DNA from: Agelaius tricolor
Taxonomy: Eukaryota > Chordata > Aves > Passeriformes > Icteridae
Assembly (NCBI GenBank): GCA_023055355.1
Contig: JALJCS010000035.1
Span: forward strand, 5,339,501-5,403,500
DNA: 64,000 nucleotides
Direction: 5' to 3'
Shown: one piece after another, positions 12,801 through 26,700 of the stretch
Layout of the letters: each line of letters begins with the position of its first letter
How positions within the stretch are numbered: the stretch's first letter is position 1
Made by a program: the position numbers and the translations under genes
The notes under the pieces: generated by a model
What the model was told of the DNA's origin: nothing
What the model saw: the letters and a program-made list of their open reading frames with translations, nothing else
The model's database searches: none

Positions 12801-15800
12801 TTGTTCTAATTTGTTCTTGACCTGGAACAATTCTTCTAATTTGAGACACTAATTAGGAGATGGTTTTAGTTATCTCTGATCTTTTCCATAAAGAATTTTG
12901 TGCCTCAGCTGTCTTGACTTTATGATTTTGGAGCAAGTTACTGCTTTTGGCATTTCATATCTGCATTTCTGCATTATTCATATAAGGAGACTCTTGGATT
13001 TTTTTTGTTTTTGCCCACAAGTCAAGAGAGCAGCAATAGACTTTCATTGTCAATATAGCTAGTGTTTCTAATTGTTATATTTAAAAAAAAAGGCAGCATT
13101 TATCACTTTAATATTTTCTGTTCTTCTGAGATAATGTAAGTAGTGTCTCTTTTTAAATTTTAAAAAATTATTCCTCTATTAGGATACTGCTTTTCTTTCT
13201 AACCCAGAGTAACTCTGGGCAACTGTGTCTTAGCCCAATCCATGGGATAGTGAGCTACAAGACACTAGTGCAGGTTCAGTCTGTTCATGATACAGAGTTC
13301 TTTTCTAACTTTGTGTGAGTAAATGACATTTAAATGCTTTATTTTCCTTTTATGGAGAGCATTGGACATAAACAAATGCTATTTTATTAGTTCTGAAGTG
13401 AAAGAGGAACTTCATTGCACAAGGGGATTTTTTAAGCATTACTTTGATGTGCAGATGTTGCCCCCTCTTTTTTTTTATTCTTCTCATTTTCCCCTCTCCC
13501 CTCCCTTCCAGTGTGTAATTGAGCAGTTTACTTTCAGTAAGCCCCCACAGCTGTGATTTTGGACTTTTTCTGAGGTAGAATGAAAATTAAAGTTGCTTTG
13601 GAGTTCTTGGGCCTTGTACTTTCCCAGTTGAAGTCAGTTTAGGAGCAGTATTTTGGCATGAGTGGATGTCACAGACCATCAGCAGCTCTGGCACACGTGT
13701 GGTCCTTGATGTACAATGTCATCTTTCCTCCTTTCCAAAAGAGGAGATTATTGATGGCTTTCCACTTTCTGCTATTCAAAGTGACATCTGGTGCTTCTCT
13801 TTGGGCTTAGACAAATGCCATCTAGTTCTGATATCTTTTGTTGTTTTAAAGGAATGGTTTTATCCTTTGCCATCTGATTCCATGTCTGTGGTTCAGATGG
13901 CCTTCTCTCCAGCCCCTCTCTCCACCAGCAGTTACCAAAGCATGTTCTTTCCTCAGTCTCCTGAGGAGTGTGTGTTTTTACAGGCTCGGGTGGGAGGGTG
14001 TTTTTCTTTTCTCTTTAAAAAAAAGGCTAAGCTTTCCTGTTTGGCAAGAAATTGCTGAGCTTTTTATGGTTAAATTGAGGCCACTGTGACCCCAGAATTT
14101 GTTATTCCAGACTTATGAGTATGGAATTGTGCGTGTTTAATTCTGTATCCTATTGGTTCTCCACTAATTGAACCTTCATTTAATGATGAGTTTGGAGAAG
14201 AAAGAAAAATGGATTAATGTTAGAATGAATTATAACTTTTTTGACTCAGGCCTGTTGTGACCCAAAAATAGGCTAAACTTAAATGTCATTAAAAGATTTC
14301 TGGGATACAATAGTTCATTATTCTGTGGCAGCCTGAAAACAATCATACATTTCTTCTGAAAGCTATCATGGATTGAAGATCAACATGAGACATTGGTACA
14401 GCAACCCCACTCTGTTTTTAGAGAATTTGATGTGTTTGCCCCACTGAGGTTTGCATATGCTAAAGGCACGAGTCACTGGGAAAGCACTGAGGAAGCTTTG
14501 TGCTGGAATATTGGCACTTGTGTAAAAGATGGGATTGATGGTGGGTACATGGATTGCCCAGTCTTTGTCATCAAATTGCTGAAGATACAATGTTAATAAT
14601 ATTGACATACAAGTTGTGTGCCTCATGATCAAAGACCTATGGAAACCTGGAAAAGAAATGAAGGATTTATAACTTAAACCAGTTGTTTGGGAAACTGTAG
14701 ATTTGGAAAGATCACTGAGCATAACTAGTTGGTGCAGTTTGGTTCTACTGGCTTTTAAAACTGTTAGAATAATTGCTCAGAACAACCTGTGAAGCAAAGT
14801 TGTGATGTGTTTTCAGAAAGGTTAGTTAACTGCAAAATCCACTGAAATCCATTTTTCCTGTATGGGTTTTTAATATATATATTGTGTTTGCCTTGGTGAC
14901 TGATTATTTTTACACTAAGGTTTGCTTCTTGCAGGCCCAGAAGTTTGAATTCAGTGTTAATCATGGCTTTGGTGAACAAAGATCTTTCAGTACATTTGTT
15001 ATTTGAATTCTTTTTCTCTTAGTAGAACCTGGCCAGGTGGAAATGACCAGAGTTGCATCTCTTAAAAACCTCCAGAGCTGGCTTGAACAGCATGTAACAA
15101 TGGGCTGTTTGAACTGTCTTTGAACTTCGGGTTATTAACATTAGCATAGTCCTGGTTGGGTTTTTGTTCTTGTTGTTGTTTTTTTGAAACCAACCAGGTT
15201 GAGTTTTTTTGTTGGGTGTCTTTTGAAGTGTGACTGATGACCTGCACCAGTCCATTGAAACACGGTGCAGGGAAATGTGCCCTCTCAAGCCTTTAAATGC
15301 AAGTCCCCAAAAAATCTTTTTGCAATAAAGCCCTCTTTATTATCCTTTCTCTCTCCCCCATTCAGTGACATGAGCAGGGAAATCACTGGTGTTCCTGTGA
15401 TGTTGAACAGTAAAGCTTCATCTCTTTTCTCCTGGTTTGGTTGAGGTTGGAGATGTCCTTTGAAATGTTTGTGAGTTTAATGTTCTACAGCCAGTGGTGC
15501 AAACTGCCCCCAGTGAGGTGTTACCTGTCACACTCAGGTTTGCAGGCTCTTGGGGTACTTTGCATTATGTAAATGGGACAGGAATGAGTCAGAGATGCTC
15601 AACATTCGGATCAGAAACCATTTGCAAGTGTCTTCCTCTTGTGTGTGCATGTCCCGCTAGCAGCAGGGAAGTGGGAACAACTTGCAGTTACAGGAAAATG
15701 AGGAGAGTTCCCTTTTCTATTAAATGTTCTCACTCTGAAGATCAGCCAGACTAAATACCTGTCCCTTTCCTCTTCAGTTCAAGATGTTGCTAGACATAAG

Positions 15801-17900
15801 TCAGTAAAAACATTAAATAAAACTTAATTAAAAAATGCACTGATTAAAACCATCCCTCTGCAGGTGACAAATGTCTGGTGAGTATCACTGCAGTTCCTCA
15901 GTGGTAAATTAGTGGCTTAAATGCCTTAAACAGTGTTTTTTATCTTGTAGAAAACTGAGCTCTCATGTCACACTGAGCCAAAATGTTGTTGGCTCTATGC
16001 ACTGAAATTGCCTTGATTTGTGCAGGGTAAGCTTCATTAATTTCTTTTTTTTATAGTCAATGCTGTTTTATAAGTGAATTTCTAATCTAGTTATGAAAGT
16101 GTCTTGTTTTAAGCAAGGGTTTGACTGCATGCAGTTGGATCAAGGTTCTGATGGCAAAAATTCATTTCTGCCAGGATGGTAAAATTACTCTATTGGTGGT
16201 GCCATTCTTTTTGTGGGGAAGGGATTGTTGGTGTAGCCCTGCAGAACTGACAGGATCGGGTCTCCCCTCCTGGCTTTCCCCAGGGAGCCATCCCAAAATG
16301 AAATGGGTGATAAGTGCTTTTGCCTTCCCCACACATGAGAGTTAAATTTAACATTTTAAATGAATAGATAAGAGGTGGAGCAGCAAGTTCTGCATATGTA
16401 CAAACAGGGCTGAGTCAATAAAGAGCTTTGTGTGGAGACCAACCAAATTCCTAATTGTGGCTGTGTCTGTATAATACAATACAAAATCACGAGGGCTGTG
16501 AGAGTGTGAACAGGCTTTTTGTGGGCTGAATCAAGGCATGTTTTAAAATCATTGGCCAAGAGCAGATGCATGGGAACTGTGCTCTGAGACTCATGGAGTA
16601 ATTAGTCTGAACTGACAGGTGAACCTGCTCAGTAAGAGATTGCATCTTGTGGCACTTCTTTTTTTTCCCGTTTCTCAGGTCTTTGCATAACTGTTTTAAA
16701 GTGCTGCTAAATCGTCACATAGAACCTCAGAGGTATTGTGTTGCAGGATCTGATTTAAGGAGACTGAGGCTTTTACTGTCCTGCAGCATAGGGCTACATT
16801 TTTTCTGGGAAAAAGTTAGGAGCTGTTTGAAAAACAATTTTCCATTTATCTTAAAGCCATCGGTCTGTTTTTAATTCCTTGGATGGTTTCTTGCTTACCT
16901 CTGTTTCCCTTAACAGTATTACTTAATCCTGAGGCATCATCCTGAGCCTATTTAGTGCTAAAATCCAGCATGCTTTTCTTTTTTTTTTTTTTTTTAATTT
17001 TTTTTCTAATTTTTTTCTTTAAGTTTCCCTATTGTTGATTCTTGTCCAGCTTCCACCAAGGCAGGAGGACAGTAGCCACCATAACCACTCTCTTGTATAT
17101 TTGAGGCTATTTAATACCTTCCCAATATTCATATCCTGAAGATAGAGAAAGAAGAGTTAAGGGATGATTCCATGCTGCATCTCTTTAATACTCTGTGTTA
17201 AAGCAAGGTTAAAACTGTCCCTTCCTGTGACTGCTTTCTGTCAGACTGGTCACAGATGCAAATTGCTACTTGGTGTTTATCCACCCCATAGGAAAAATCA
17301 ATGAGCAGCTTCTGGTCATGCGCAGTTTTAAGATCTTTGTTTTTTAAATGGTTTGCTCTTTACTGCTGCATTCCCATTTAAAGCATCTGGAATTGGTACT
17401 GGCTGCAGTCTCATTAAATCAGTCTGTAATATTCTGCAATATATTAAAATTACACTGATGTATTACTTACTGGTTATGTTGTACAGACTTAGAGATGCCT
17501 TATTCTCCCTTCCATTATGTTCTATTAGAATTGGTTAAATAGGTACAAATCTAGCAAAATATTGACTTACAGCTATGGTGAAGCTTGCAAAGCCCCAATT
17601 CTAGGAAATTGGCCTTCTGTTATCTCTGATTTCATGCTTTTTCCATCTGTCTCAAAATGAAGAGATTAGGGCTGATCCTAGCTATGTGTGTGAGGCAGAT
17701 TATGGTAATCTTATTATTCTGATCTCATTACATTTAATCTCTAGATTTGAAAATGTCCTGGCATTAACCCCTTCTTCAACAGCTACAAAAAATGTAGTGA
17801 AAAAAGGTGGTTGAGGTGTGTTCTACAAACTTTGGATTAAATGTTTATTTTATCCTGAAATAGTAAAGTACTCAAAGACTTTGCTATGTGGAGTCATACA

Positions 17901-17978
17901 CTTTGGTGGTATTGGTTTGTTGTTTGGGAGGTTTTTTTGGTTGGGTTTGTTGGGTTTTTTTGTTCGGGGTTTTTTGTC
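17901..17978 (+). repeat. T/G-only low-complexity tract
   Basis: The tract is almost wholly T and G with repeated 'gggttttttt'-like units. Similar patches occur at about 15145-15215 and 19470-19600. Confidence 0.8.
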
Positions 17979-20900
17979 TTAACAGTCTAAAATGATGGGT
18001 AGATCAACTCTTTTGAGTTACAAAGGATGCAATGCAAAACATATAACAAATTAGTAGTGGATATTACAGTTCAGAAGATTGGGAAATTCTTAGATCCCAA
18101 CAGGTCGGAATTATTTTATTTACTGGCTTTTCTGAAATGAAATGGGATTTTCCAGAATTTTGTCTCAGTGTTTGATACACAAAAATATAAAATTTCATGG
18201 AGTGTCTCCTCATCTTCTTACAAGAACATACAAGTTAATGCAAAATGCTGGAAAGTATGTAGCTGGGTAGTTAAAATGCAGAAGGAACAACTCAAATGGA
18301 GCATGAAATTCCCTGTTTTTTCCTTATCTTCAGCTTCGGTCTGGTTACTGGCAAGTCCCTTCAATTTAAGTGTCTGTAAAGGGTTAACTCTGTAGTTTGT
18401 GACAGAGGAGACTTCTGCACTGGACTAACATGTTTTACTGAACAAACATTGTCAGGTGGACTTTGAAGATTACAAGAGCTCTTTGTCTGAAACCTGGGGA
18501 GGAAGCTCTGTGCTCTCTACACAGTTTTGGGCATCAATTATGAAACAAGGGGTATTGCTTCTTTAGGTCTGGAAATGAAAAGAAAGCAAAAGGACAGCTG
18601 GTGGTGGTGGGAGGTAAAAAGCAAATGTGATTCTGCTCTTAAAAGATTGGTATTGTATTGTAATTCCTGTTTAAACAGATTCATAGGATAATTGAGATTT
18701 CATTGTACTACACTGATGGAGTTCTAGATTCAATAGTGTAGGGAATTCTTTTAAAAGCATTTGGATATTGCTCTGAGTATTCTACTGGTCATCTTTGAAC
18801 ATGGAGCATATTTGCCAGTTCCCATTCTGAAGCTACATTTGGAGAAAGCAGAAAAGATGTAATAGTGCTTTGAGGCTGGGATAGGAAGAAGCAAGTTCCT
18901 TGTCCTCCTGTGTTTGGCCTGTAATTTTTATAGGTCATCTAAACAGTGTCATTCTGTACAGTGGTGTTTATTGTGACACTAGGTTTTGAGAGAATCTGCA
19001 ATGCTGGAACATAACTGAGGTTGCTGCCTAGAACTCCAACTGTTTGGATTGTCTGAGTCTAATCAGGCCTTACTGTTTTGTGCAGTACAGGGACCACTTG
19101 AGCTTCTCCTCTAGTTGTAATTCCTGTGCTCTGTAGAAACAGAATTCACCCAGCTGACGGAACTTCACTGGGATTGAGCAACTTGGAAAAAATTGAGCCT
19201 TTGAAAATGATGTTTGTTTTTTTCTTTTACTCTGTCCTGTCTTGACTTACTCTTCAAACACTTGGGCTAGCATAGCATGAGGATGGAGAGTAAGAGGTGA
19301 GGATGAATGGCTGGAGGGAAGAAAATACAGCGAGAAGCTGAACTTTGCTCTGTCACAAACTCTGCTTGTGGAGTTGTGTCTTGGGCTTTACAGTCAGGAC
19401 ACTCTGTGTTGAGTGTCATTCATATTGTGGTAGCACAGACATTCCTAGAGTTGCACTGGGAACTGGACATGGGTTTGGTTTGATTTTGTTGCGGTTTTGT
19501 GTTTTGGGTTTTTTTGCATTCAGTGGCTTTTTTTTCTTTTGGCTTGGCTTTTTGGACTTGTGTAGGAGTTTACTTCTTTTTTTTGTAATGTTGTTTTAAT
19601 TTGATATAAAGAAGTTGTGCTAGGTGCACTCCTGTGCAATTTGGATCAGCCACCCCAAGCTGATGTGGATGGCAGTCTCCATTCCTGCCCTGGGACTGTG
19701 CATTTGGCCAAGTCTCATGATGGCAAAGCAGCTCTTTCTTTTTGTAACTTGAGGTATTTTTCTTGCAGTTCTCAAGAACTCTTTAAAAACTTGCCTTACC
19801 AAAAATGCTCCTTCTATTGTGCATTCACACTGGGTGGTGATGGTTGTTTTGCTTTAAGTGCTGAGTTGCTGGCAATGTTTTAATATATTTTTAGATAACA
19901 GTGAACTATTTGTTTTTTCAAATGAGAGGTAGGAAATTGCAAAGAATAAAGAATTGCATGAGCTGGCTCAGTGATAGCAAGCCTGTTCCATTTGGGGTAG
20001 TGGAGGAGGAAAGGGGAATAGATGGTGAGGTAAGAGCTGTTGCTGTGACACTCCCCCGGTAATAACTTCAGCAAGGAGCTGTCAAGGGTGGAAGGAAAAA
20101 TAAAGATGTTGAGAATTCATGTACTTTGACACTTGATATGAATCATATCTCCTCTGTTGTAAGGGGAGGATAATTCATGTAAGCACTGTGAAGCCTTCCT
20201 GTGGCAAACGCAAAGCTTTTCTTCATTTCTCCCCTGAACTTGGTTCTTGGCAAAGCAGAGCATAGATTGCAGTCCCTTTGAGGCAGGGGTTGGCTCTGTA
20301 AGCAAGATCCATAAGACTCCAGCACAAAATTCTAGCAAACAGAGTTGTTGAAGCCCTGGATTGATGAGGCAAATCTTTAATTTGTGGTGTCTGTTGGTGT
20401 AAGGCAGCTGCAGTAAGCCTTGCATCTGAATGCCTTATGCAGCCTGGAGATTGGATGATGATTTTTCATAACTCAGTAGAAAAGTAATGAGGCTTTCTAG
20501 ATTACTTTAAATACTATTTTCTGATCTAACTATCCCTAGTTATTCTTTTCCATTTTGTTTGTGAAGTCTGCTTAATAAAAATCTTTGTCCTTCCATCCCA
20601 CAGGCATTTATACGATTTTGTTTTCCATCAATAAGCCTGGGAAATTTTATGGCCACAGCTAAATTATGCTTTTCCAAAGGTGCAGGTGCAACTGCTGTTG
20701 CCCATCCTAACAACAATAGGAAAATGTATTTTTATAAATTTAATTATATATTAATTATCTTGAAATATATTGAAACATAGGTATTTTATAGGTATGTATT
20801 TCAAGAGGCTTCTTTGCACAGACTGACAGTAGTTCATGCAGGGGTTTTCAGACCCTGTCTAGGATCTCTTGGCACTTGGATCTTTTGGCACTTTTTAGCA

Positions 20901-23116
20901 ATTGTTCAAAAAATGGTGTGTGGTCCTTTTAAAAGTAATTTTCATTTTTCACCTTAAAATGAGATTTCAACACCCTTTGTTTCACTCTTCTCAGTAGTAT
21001 GGGGATTGAAATGCACGTATGGGGAGGTCAGGACGTATTTTGAAATTGGGGAAAATGCAGTTCGAATACATGGTGATGATACTATTCTTGGATCACTGAG
21101 GCTGTAAAACCTTTTTGGTGCTAAGAGGAAATGGCAACTTGAGCTTCATTGGTCAGTGATGAGCCTTTGCAGCTGGGGCCTGACCTGGGTGGTGGTGACA
21201 TTTGGGGCAGCTGTCTCAGGGTAGTGAAACCTGGGCTTTCCCTTCCTCTGTACTTTCCAATGCAAATTGCAGAGTATGCCCCGGGGACAGGCAGAAAAGT
21301 CCATGTGACTCTTAGCATGAAAGAAATTAGTAAATAGTGATTATCAAATTGTGATTGTTCCGTTGCTGCAGAGAGGTTATTGCAGTTAGCCCTCCCTTGA
21401 TGTTCCGTGTCTAAAAGGTGTGAGGTTTGTGCACATATAATTTCCAGCACCATAAAGCCCTGCTTTCTCCTGTGTGCAGTTTTGCAATGTATGGTCGGAT
21501 GGAAAGGATGACTTTTGCTCTGCACCTGGGTGATGTAACCTGTAAAGAATTAAACTTGTCAGAAGGACCAGCAGCTGTCATTGTTGACAGTACAGAGCAC
21601 AAAAAGAGACTTGATGGATGAGCCCAGCAGCATTTCTTGTGTGTCCCTGAACTTTAGAGCTGTTTCATGCGTGAAGCCTGAGCTTTTTCTGTGTACACTG
21701 CAGAAATCTTTGGATGTGTCTTGCCAGGATCCATTAGCTTGACCTGGCTGGCTGACATGAAGGTATGGCTGACCTGACTCTCCTTTCCATCTTTATCCAT
21801 TAAAGGTCCCAGCTTGTATACAGTTTGAAAAAAACAGTCTTAACACTTGTGCAAATAAGCCTGTCATCAGAAAACACAAATACATCTAGGTCTCAGCTGA
21901 GTCACTCACTCCTGCTTCCCCAATTCCCTTCCTCCCACTTGCAGTCAGTGAGTTCTGAATTTTTGTTGCCCCAGAGCAGGACTACCCACGTGCTCCTTCT
22001 TGAGCACTTGTCTCTTTCTTCCCCTAATGTGCTGTGTTTAAATCTTCAAGCAAGTGGAACAGTTCTTGCATGTGTACATTTAGAGGTGGATTGCTGCAAG
22101 AATTTTGGAGAAGGCTTTTGTGTCCTTTGAAACTGGAACCAAGGGTGTTTGCGTCATGGCAGTGCCCACTCCAGCAGTCCTGCCCTATTCCTTTCCTTCC
22201 TGTCTCCTCTGTTGCTTCACTTCCAGAGCTCTGCCTTGCACTTTCTGTGGAGCCAAGCAAGGAGGTGAGAAATACAGCACCTCCCTAAACTCTTCTGCAC
22301 ATCAGTTCTCCAGTGTGGGGGACTAAGCAGGTGCCTGGGGAGTACCTGGAGGGTGCAGCCATTGCATAAAGCAGCTCACAGAGCTGCTGCCAAACTTGGA
22401 GCCACCCCAGACTGAAAGAAAGTGTGGCCTCTGAGTTTGTAGCTGGGTCGGAATTCCTGCTCAGAAGTATGAATTCCCAAGTAAGGTTGTTAATTCCAAG
22501 ATCAAGATGTGTGCAGTATCAATATTAACAGTTTGCTGACTGTGTTGAGAGATGCCTACAGTTATTCCTGAGTAAAGGCTTAAATAAACTAGATTTTGGC
22601 TTATAGCTCTGTTTAGTAGAGTAAGTTTTTGTTCCTTTCAAGGCATGACTTAACTGTGGATTTTGAGGACCATCAATAAGAGATGCACAAAAGTTCAGTA
22701 GCATAATAATTACAATGTTGCATAGTTTTTTAAAATACATTTTTCAATGTCCTATCAAGTGTAATTGACCTAGGAAACTTTGTCCTGTAGATAATTAGTT
22801 GTGAAATAACATTCCTGGAATTTTTCTGACAAAGAGCCAAGTGAGACTATTTTACATTCTGTAAAAATTAGAATTATTAAGCAATCAATATTGAATAAGG
22901 ATATATGCTAGTAGAATCCTAAAGCTTTTACATTTTAAAACCAGATGAAGCAAAGTTGAGGTTTTTATTGCTCTGTTAACTTTTCTGCAGTGTGAAATGA
23001 AAGTGTACTGAGTACTGTAATGAAACAGTTTAAACAAAACCATATAGAGGAAAAAAAAATTAAAGGTTATCTGTCTTGTAAGTGTGTGCCAATTGTGCTG
23101 AAAGCCTTTTTTACCA

Positions 23117-23138
23117 CCCCCCCCCCCCCCCCCCCCCC
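23117..23138. repeat. C22 homopolymer tract
   Basis: There are 22 uninterrupted C on the plus strand (G22 on the minus strand) inside GRB2 intron 2, by far the longest G/C homopolymer here. Confidence 0.95.
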
Positions 23139-23616
23139 TTACTTATGTTACTGTCAGTAATAGCAGAAATCTGCCTGTTTTGATCCTTGGAAACATGTTG
23201 GACCCTTTGCTTGTGCATTTGGAATAGCCTTTTCACTAGAAAAAAACAGCAGCTGCAGCTCAAGTTAATTTGCTTCCTTTGGACACAAAACCTTAAAGTT
23301 CGTGCTTTGAACTCATGTAAGTTTTTTTAAGGCCTTTATGGGGTTGTACCTTTTCTTAGTGTGTTTTAAAATGCAGCAAATAACGTTTCTAACTTTACTT
23401 CCCACAGAAACATAGTTGGGTTTTGGACAATCTTTACATTTTTTTCCTTCATTTTTGCTTTGTAGTAGGCAGCGTTGGTGTGTGGCTTGCTCATCACCAG
23501 ATTGTCTGGTGATCAGTGCAAGGCATGCATGTTTTTTCTTTTAAATTTTCCAGGGTTTTTAAGAACATCATGTTGTTACTCAGACTTACCAGTGCATCCT
23601 GGGATATCAATCCTGA

Positions 23617-23684
23617 TTGTCATAGAATCATAGAATATCCTGAGTTGGAATTGTCATAGAATCATAGAATATCCTGAGTTGGAA
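23617..23684. repeat. Perfect 34-bp tandem duplication
   Basis: Bases 23617-23650 and 23651-23684 are identical. The duplication lies at the 3' terminus of the minus-strand CR1. Confidence 0.95.
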
Positions 23685-23790
23685 GGGACCCACGAGGATC
23701 ATCAAGTCCAGCTCCTGACCCTGCACAGGACTGCTCCAGGAGTCACAGCAGGTGCCTGAGGGCATGGTCCTTGACCTGTGGCCACTGTCA
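23617..23790 (-). repeat. CR1 3' fragment, minus orientation, with internal tandem duplication
   Basis: 'tcatagaatcatagaatatc' then 'ctgagttggaagggacccac' and 'gatcatcaagtccagctcct' are typical avian CR1 sequence. The first 34 bases are present twice in perfect tandem (23617-23650 and 23651-23684). Confidence 0.9.
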
Positions 23791-26700
23791 TTGTCAGTCT
23801 GTTTTACAAGCAGAGTGACCTCATTTAGGTGACACCTCCTGTCATGATGGGTTGAAGAAATGTGAAAGCAGGAAGATGTTCAACAAGGATCAAAGAACTG
23901 TCAGAGTTGTAGGCAAAAATAATCAACTGCACCAATGCAGGACAGGGAATAACTCACTTGGTATCAGTTCCTCTGAAAATACCCCAAACATTACAGTGGA
24001 AAATTGGTTGAAATCACAGTGATGTCATCTCATGTTGAGCTGTACAGACAGGGCTGTAATACTTGTCTACCATGCAAAGTAATTCTTCCCCTCAGTGCAT
24101 GTAAGGCTGTGGCTGGGGAGCACAGTAGTTTGATGTCCACGGGGCTGCTGCAAAACTGCCCTCTGGTCACATACCCTAAATTTCTGATTAAAGATTAAGT
24201 CCAGGTTGTCCCACTAATAATCATCATTCTTCCCACCCAGCTTTTCTAGCACTGGGGTCGAGGTTCCTTATGTAGTGTGGTATTTTTACAGGATGCCAAG
24301 TGTTCATAGTTTGTCTCCCTTAACACATCCTGTTGGACTTTACCTGCTGTTATTCATGTACATCACAGCCCCTCTGTTGTGTACAAGCATTAGAATGGTT
24401 GTAATGGAGATTGTCCTACATGAAGCAGTTGCTGGATGTCACTCCACAAATAACTATTCCTATCTGGTTAAAAGTGATATGTAAATTGTTGAGTTTCTGT
24501 GCTAGGGAAAGCAGTAATTAAGAGTGAAAGTGCTGGAGTGGGGTGTTTGGTTTGGTGGTTTCTTGGGCAGTGAAGTGTAGCAGAGGTAATGGTACACACC
24601 CTCTATTTAGAACAGAAAGGACAACTGTCCTAATTTCAGCATTTTTTCTTTTTCATTCTTGATGGAGCAATTTTGATAATTTTATATCTGTAGAGGTTTG
24701 GGGTACCAAGCATGAGGTGATCAAGGGCTGGTTGTTGTGGTGCACTATCCTGTGCTTCATGCAAACCTTCCCTTGTCCTCCAGTGAATGTTTTGGTCCTT
24801 GACTGTGGTATGTTCCAAGGCAACATGTGGGACAGGCAGGCAGGAGCTGTGCCTTCTGGTGCTGCCTCTGCTTTATAAACAGAAGCATTGTCCATGTCTC
24901 TGGGACAGGTGTATCTGCTTCCTCCTGAGATGGTGAGAAATACATTCTCCAGCGGTGCATTTTAGTGGGAGACAGCAGGACAAGTAGGACACATGCAAAT
25001 AGAAGTAGGACCTGCTGGGTATTCAAGTAAAATTGTTATGCAAAGCAGGTTACAGAATGGATTTTGCAAGCTGTGAATGTCTGACCTATGGGCTGTCAGG
25101 CATGTCTATTTCCCCAGGGTATTTTCAATTTTACTGTAGTGACCAGCTTCATTTGTGTTGAAAAGTTTTAAAAGGACAAACACGTGCTATGATTGCTTGT
25201 TCTTCATTACCTTTTCCAGTTTTTGAGACACACTTACAGTGCTTACAGTGGAGCCAGCACAATGAGAGAAGTGCAGAAAGTGAGAAATGTATAATTTGGA
25301 TATGCTTTGCAAACTGCCACAAACCCACTGCTATTTCTGCTGTTTCTCTGTTAAGCTTGAAAACAATTCTGAAACACTCTCATTGGAATGTTTAATAGCT
25401 CTTTTTTATTATTTTCTGCTAGTGACTTTCAACCTTCATCCCTCAGAGTTTATGCCAAGAGCTCTTACAAAAGCTTCACAATTTCATTCAAGGACTGAAA
25501 GGTTGTAGTTGGCTGTACTTGGATAGATAGTCTAGAGCACGTGATAACAGATGTGTTTTATGCTTGGTGTCCATGTTGCTAAACTTGAAGTTGCAGTTTG
25601 AAACAGCCCTTGTAAGAAGGCCTGGAATTTATAGAACTGGTGTTAGCAGCAGATACAGGAATAGAAACCAGGAGACCTTACTCTGACCTGTAGGTAAAAA
25701 GACTTCTTTCAAAATTTTTCTTCTCAAAATTGAGGCTTTATTTTAGGTGCTTAAGGCAATGTGTGCTCTGTTCTTTATGTAGATGTGTGCATATATGCAC
25801 TTGGGTTGTTTTGGAGTCTGGTTTTGGATTTTGAACCTTTCCCAAATAGAGCAGGTTTTTACTCAGAATTCAAGGCTGTTTTCTTTCCTCAGGAAAAAAG
25901 AGGGAGGATTGCATAGAGCTCTCTAGGCTTCAGCACATGACCTGTTCTTCAGTTTGTGCTTCACCAAAGGTGGTTTTGCTGGGACCCTGTTTAATCCTAA
26001 ATTAAGCAATGCTAAATAAAACTTCAGTGAATAACTCATTCACAAGCAAATGCCCATCCCTAGGTAATACCTGAGTGAGTTAATCCACACTGCACAACAG
26101 AAAACTGACCAAATGCTGTGCTCTTCAGGGCTTCCAAATTTGGTGTGGATTGGGTTTGAGATTAAGGAAGGATGTTTTGTCTTCTGTTTCCGTGATAACA
26201 TCCTGAGCACTACAGCTCGTTATAAAAGGCGTCTGGTCCTGGTCTTTAGTCACTGTAAACTAACCCTTGGTCTTTGGGGGAAAAACAACACTCCCCTTCC
26301 TCTTTTTAAGAAACTGCTCTTGTGAATCCCTGAGCATTCTGCCCTCCACATATTCAGGCCAAGCTGTGGAGCTCAAGCTGTGCTAACAAGCTTTTTACTG
26401 GTTTTTACTCCGTTTTGATCAGGCACTGGAATGAGACTGTGCATTGCAGCATCAATTGTTGAAGTAGTCCTTACATTATGAAGTTTGTCAGAATTAGTGT
26501 TTATTTAAGTACCATAAAAGTTGCTGAACATAAAATGAATCTCATTTCTGAGCCCCTGCTGTTTTGGAAGCACTTGGGGGTCTTTGAGATGTGGAAAGCC
26601 TAATTAGAATGTGAGCCAGAGCTACTTCAAGCTCTGTAAAGCTATTTTTATTTGAGTTGTAAAATCATTAATAGTAATTTTTTTTTCTTCAGGCTACCAT

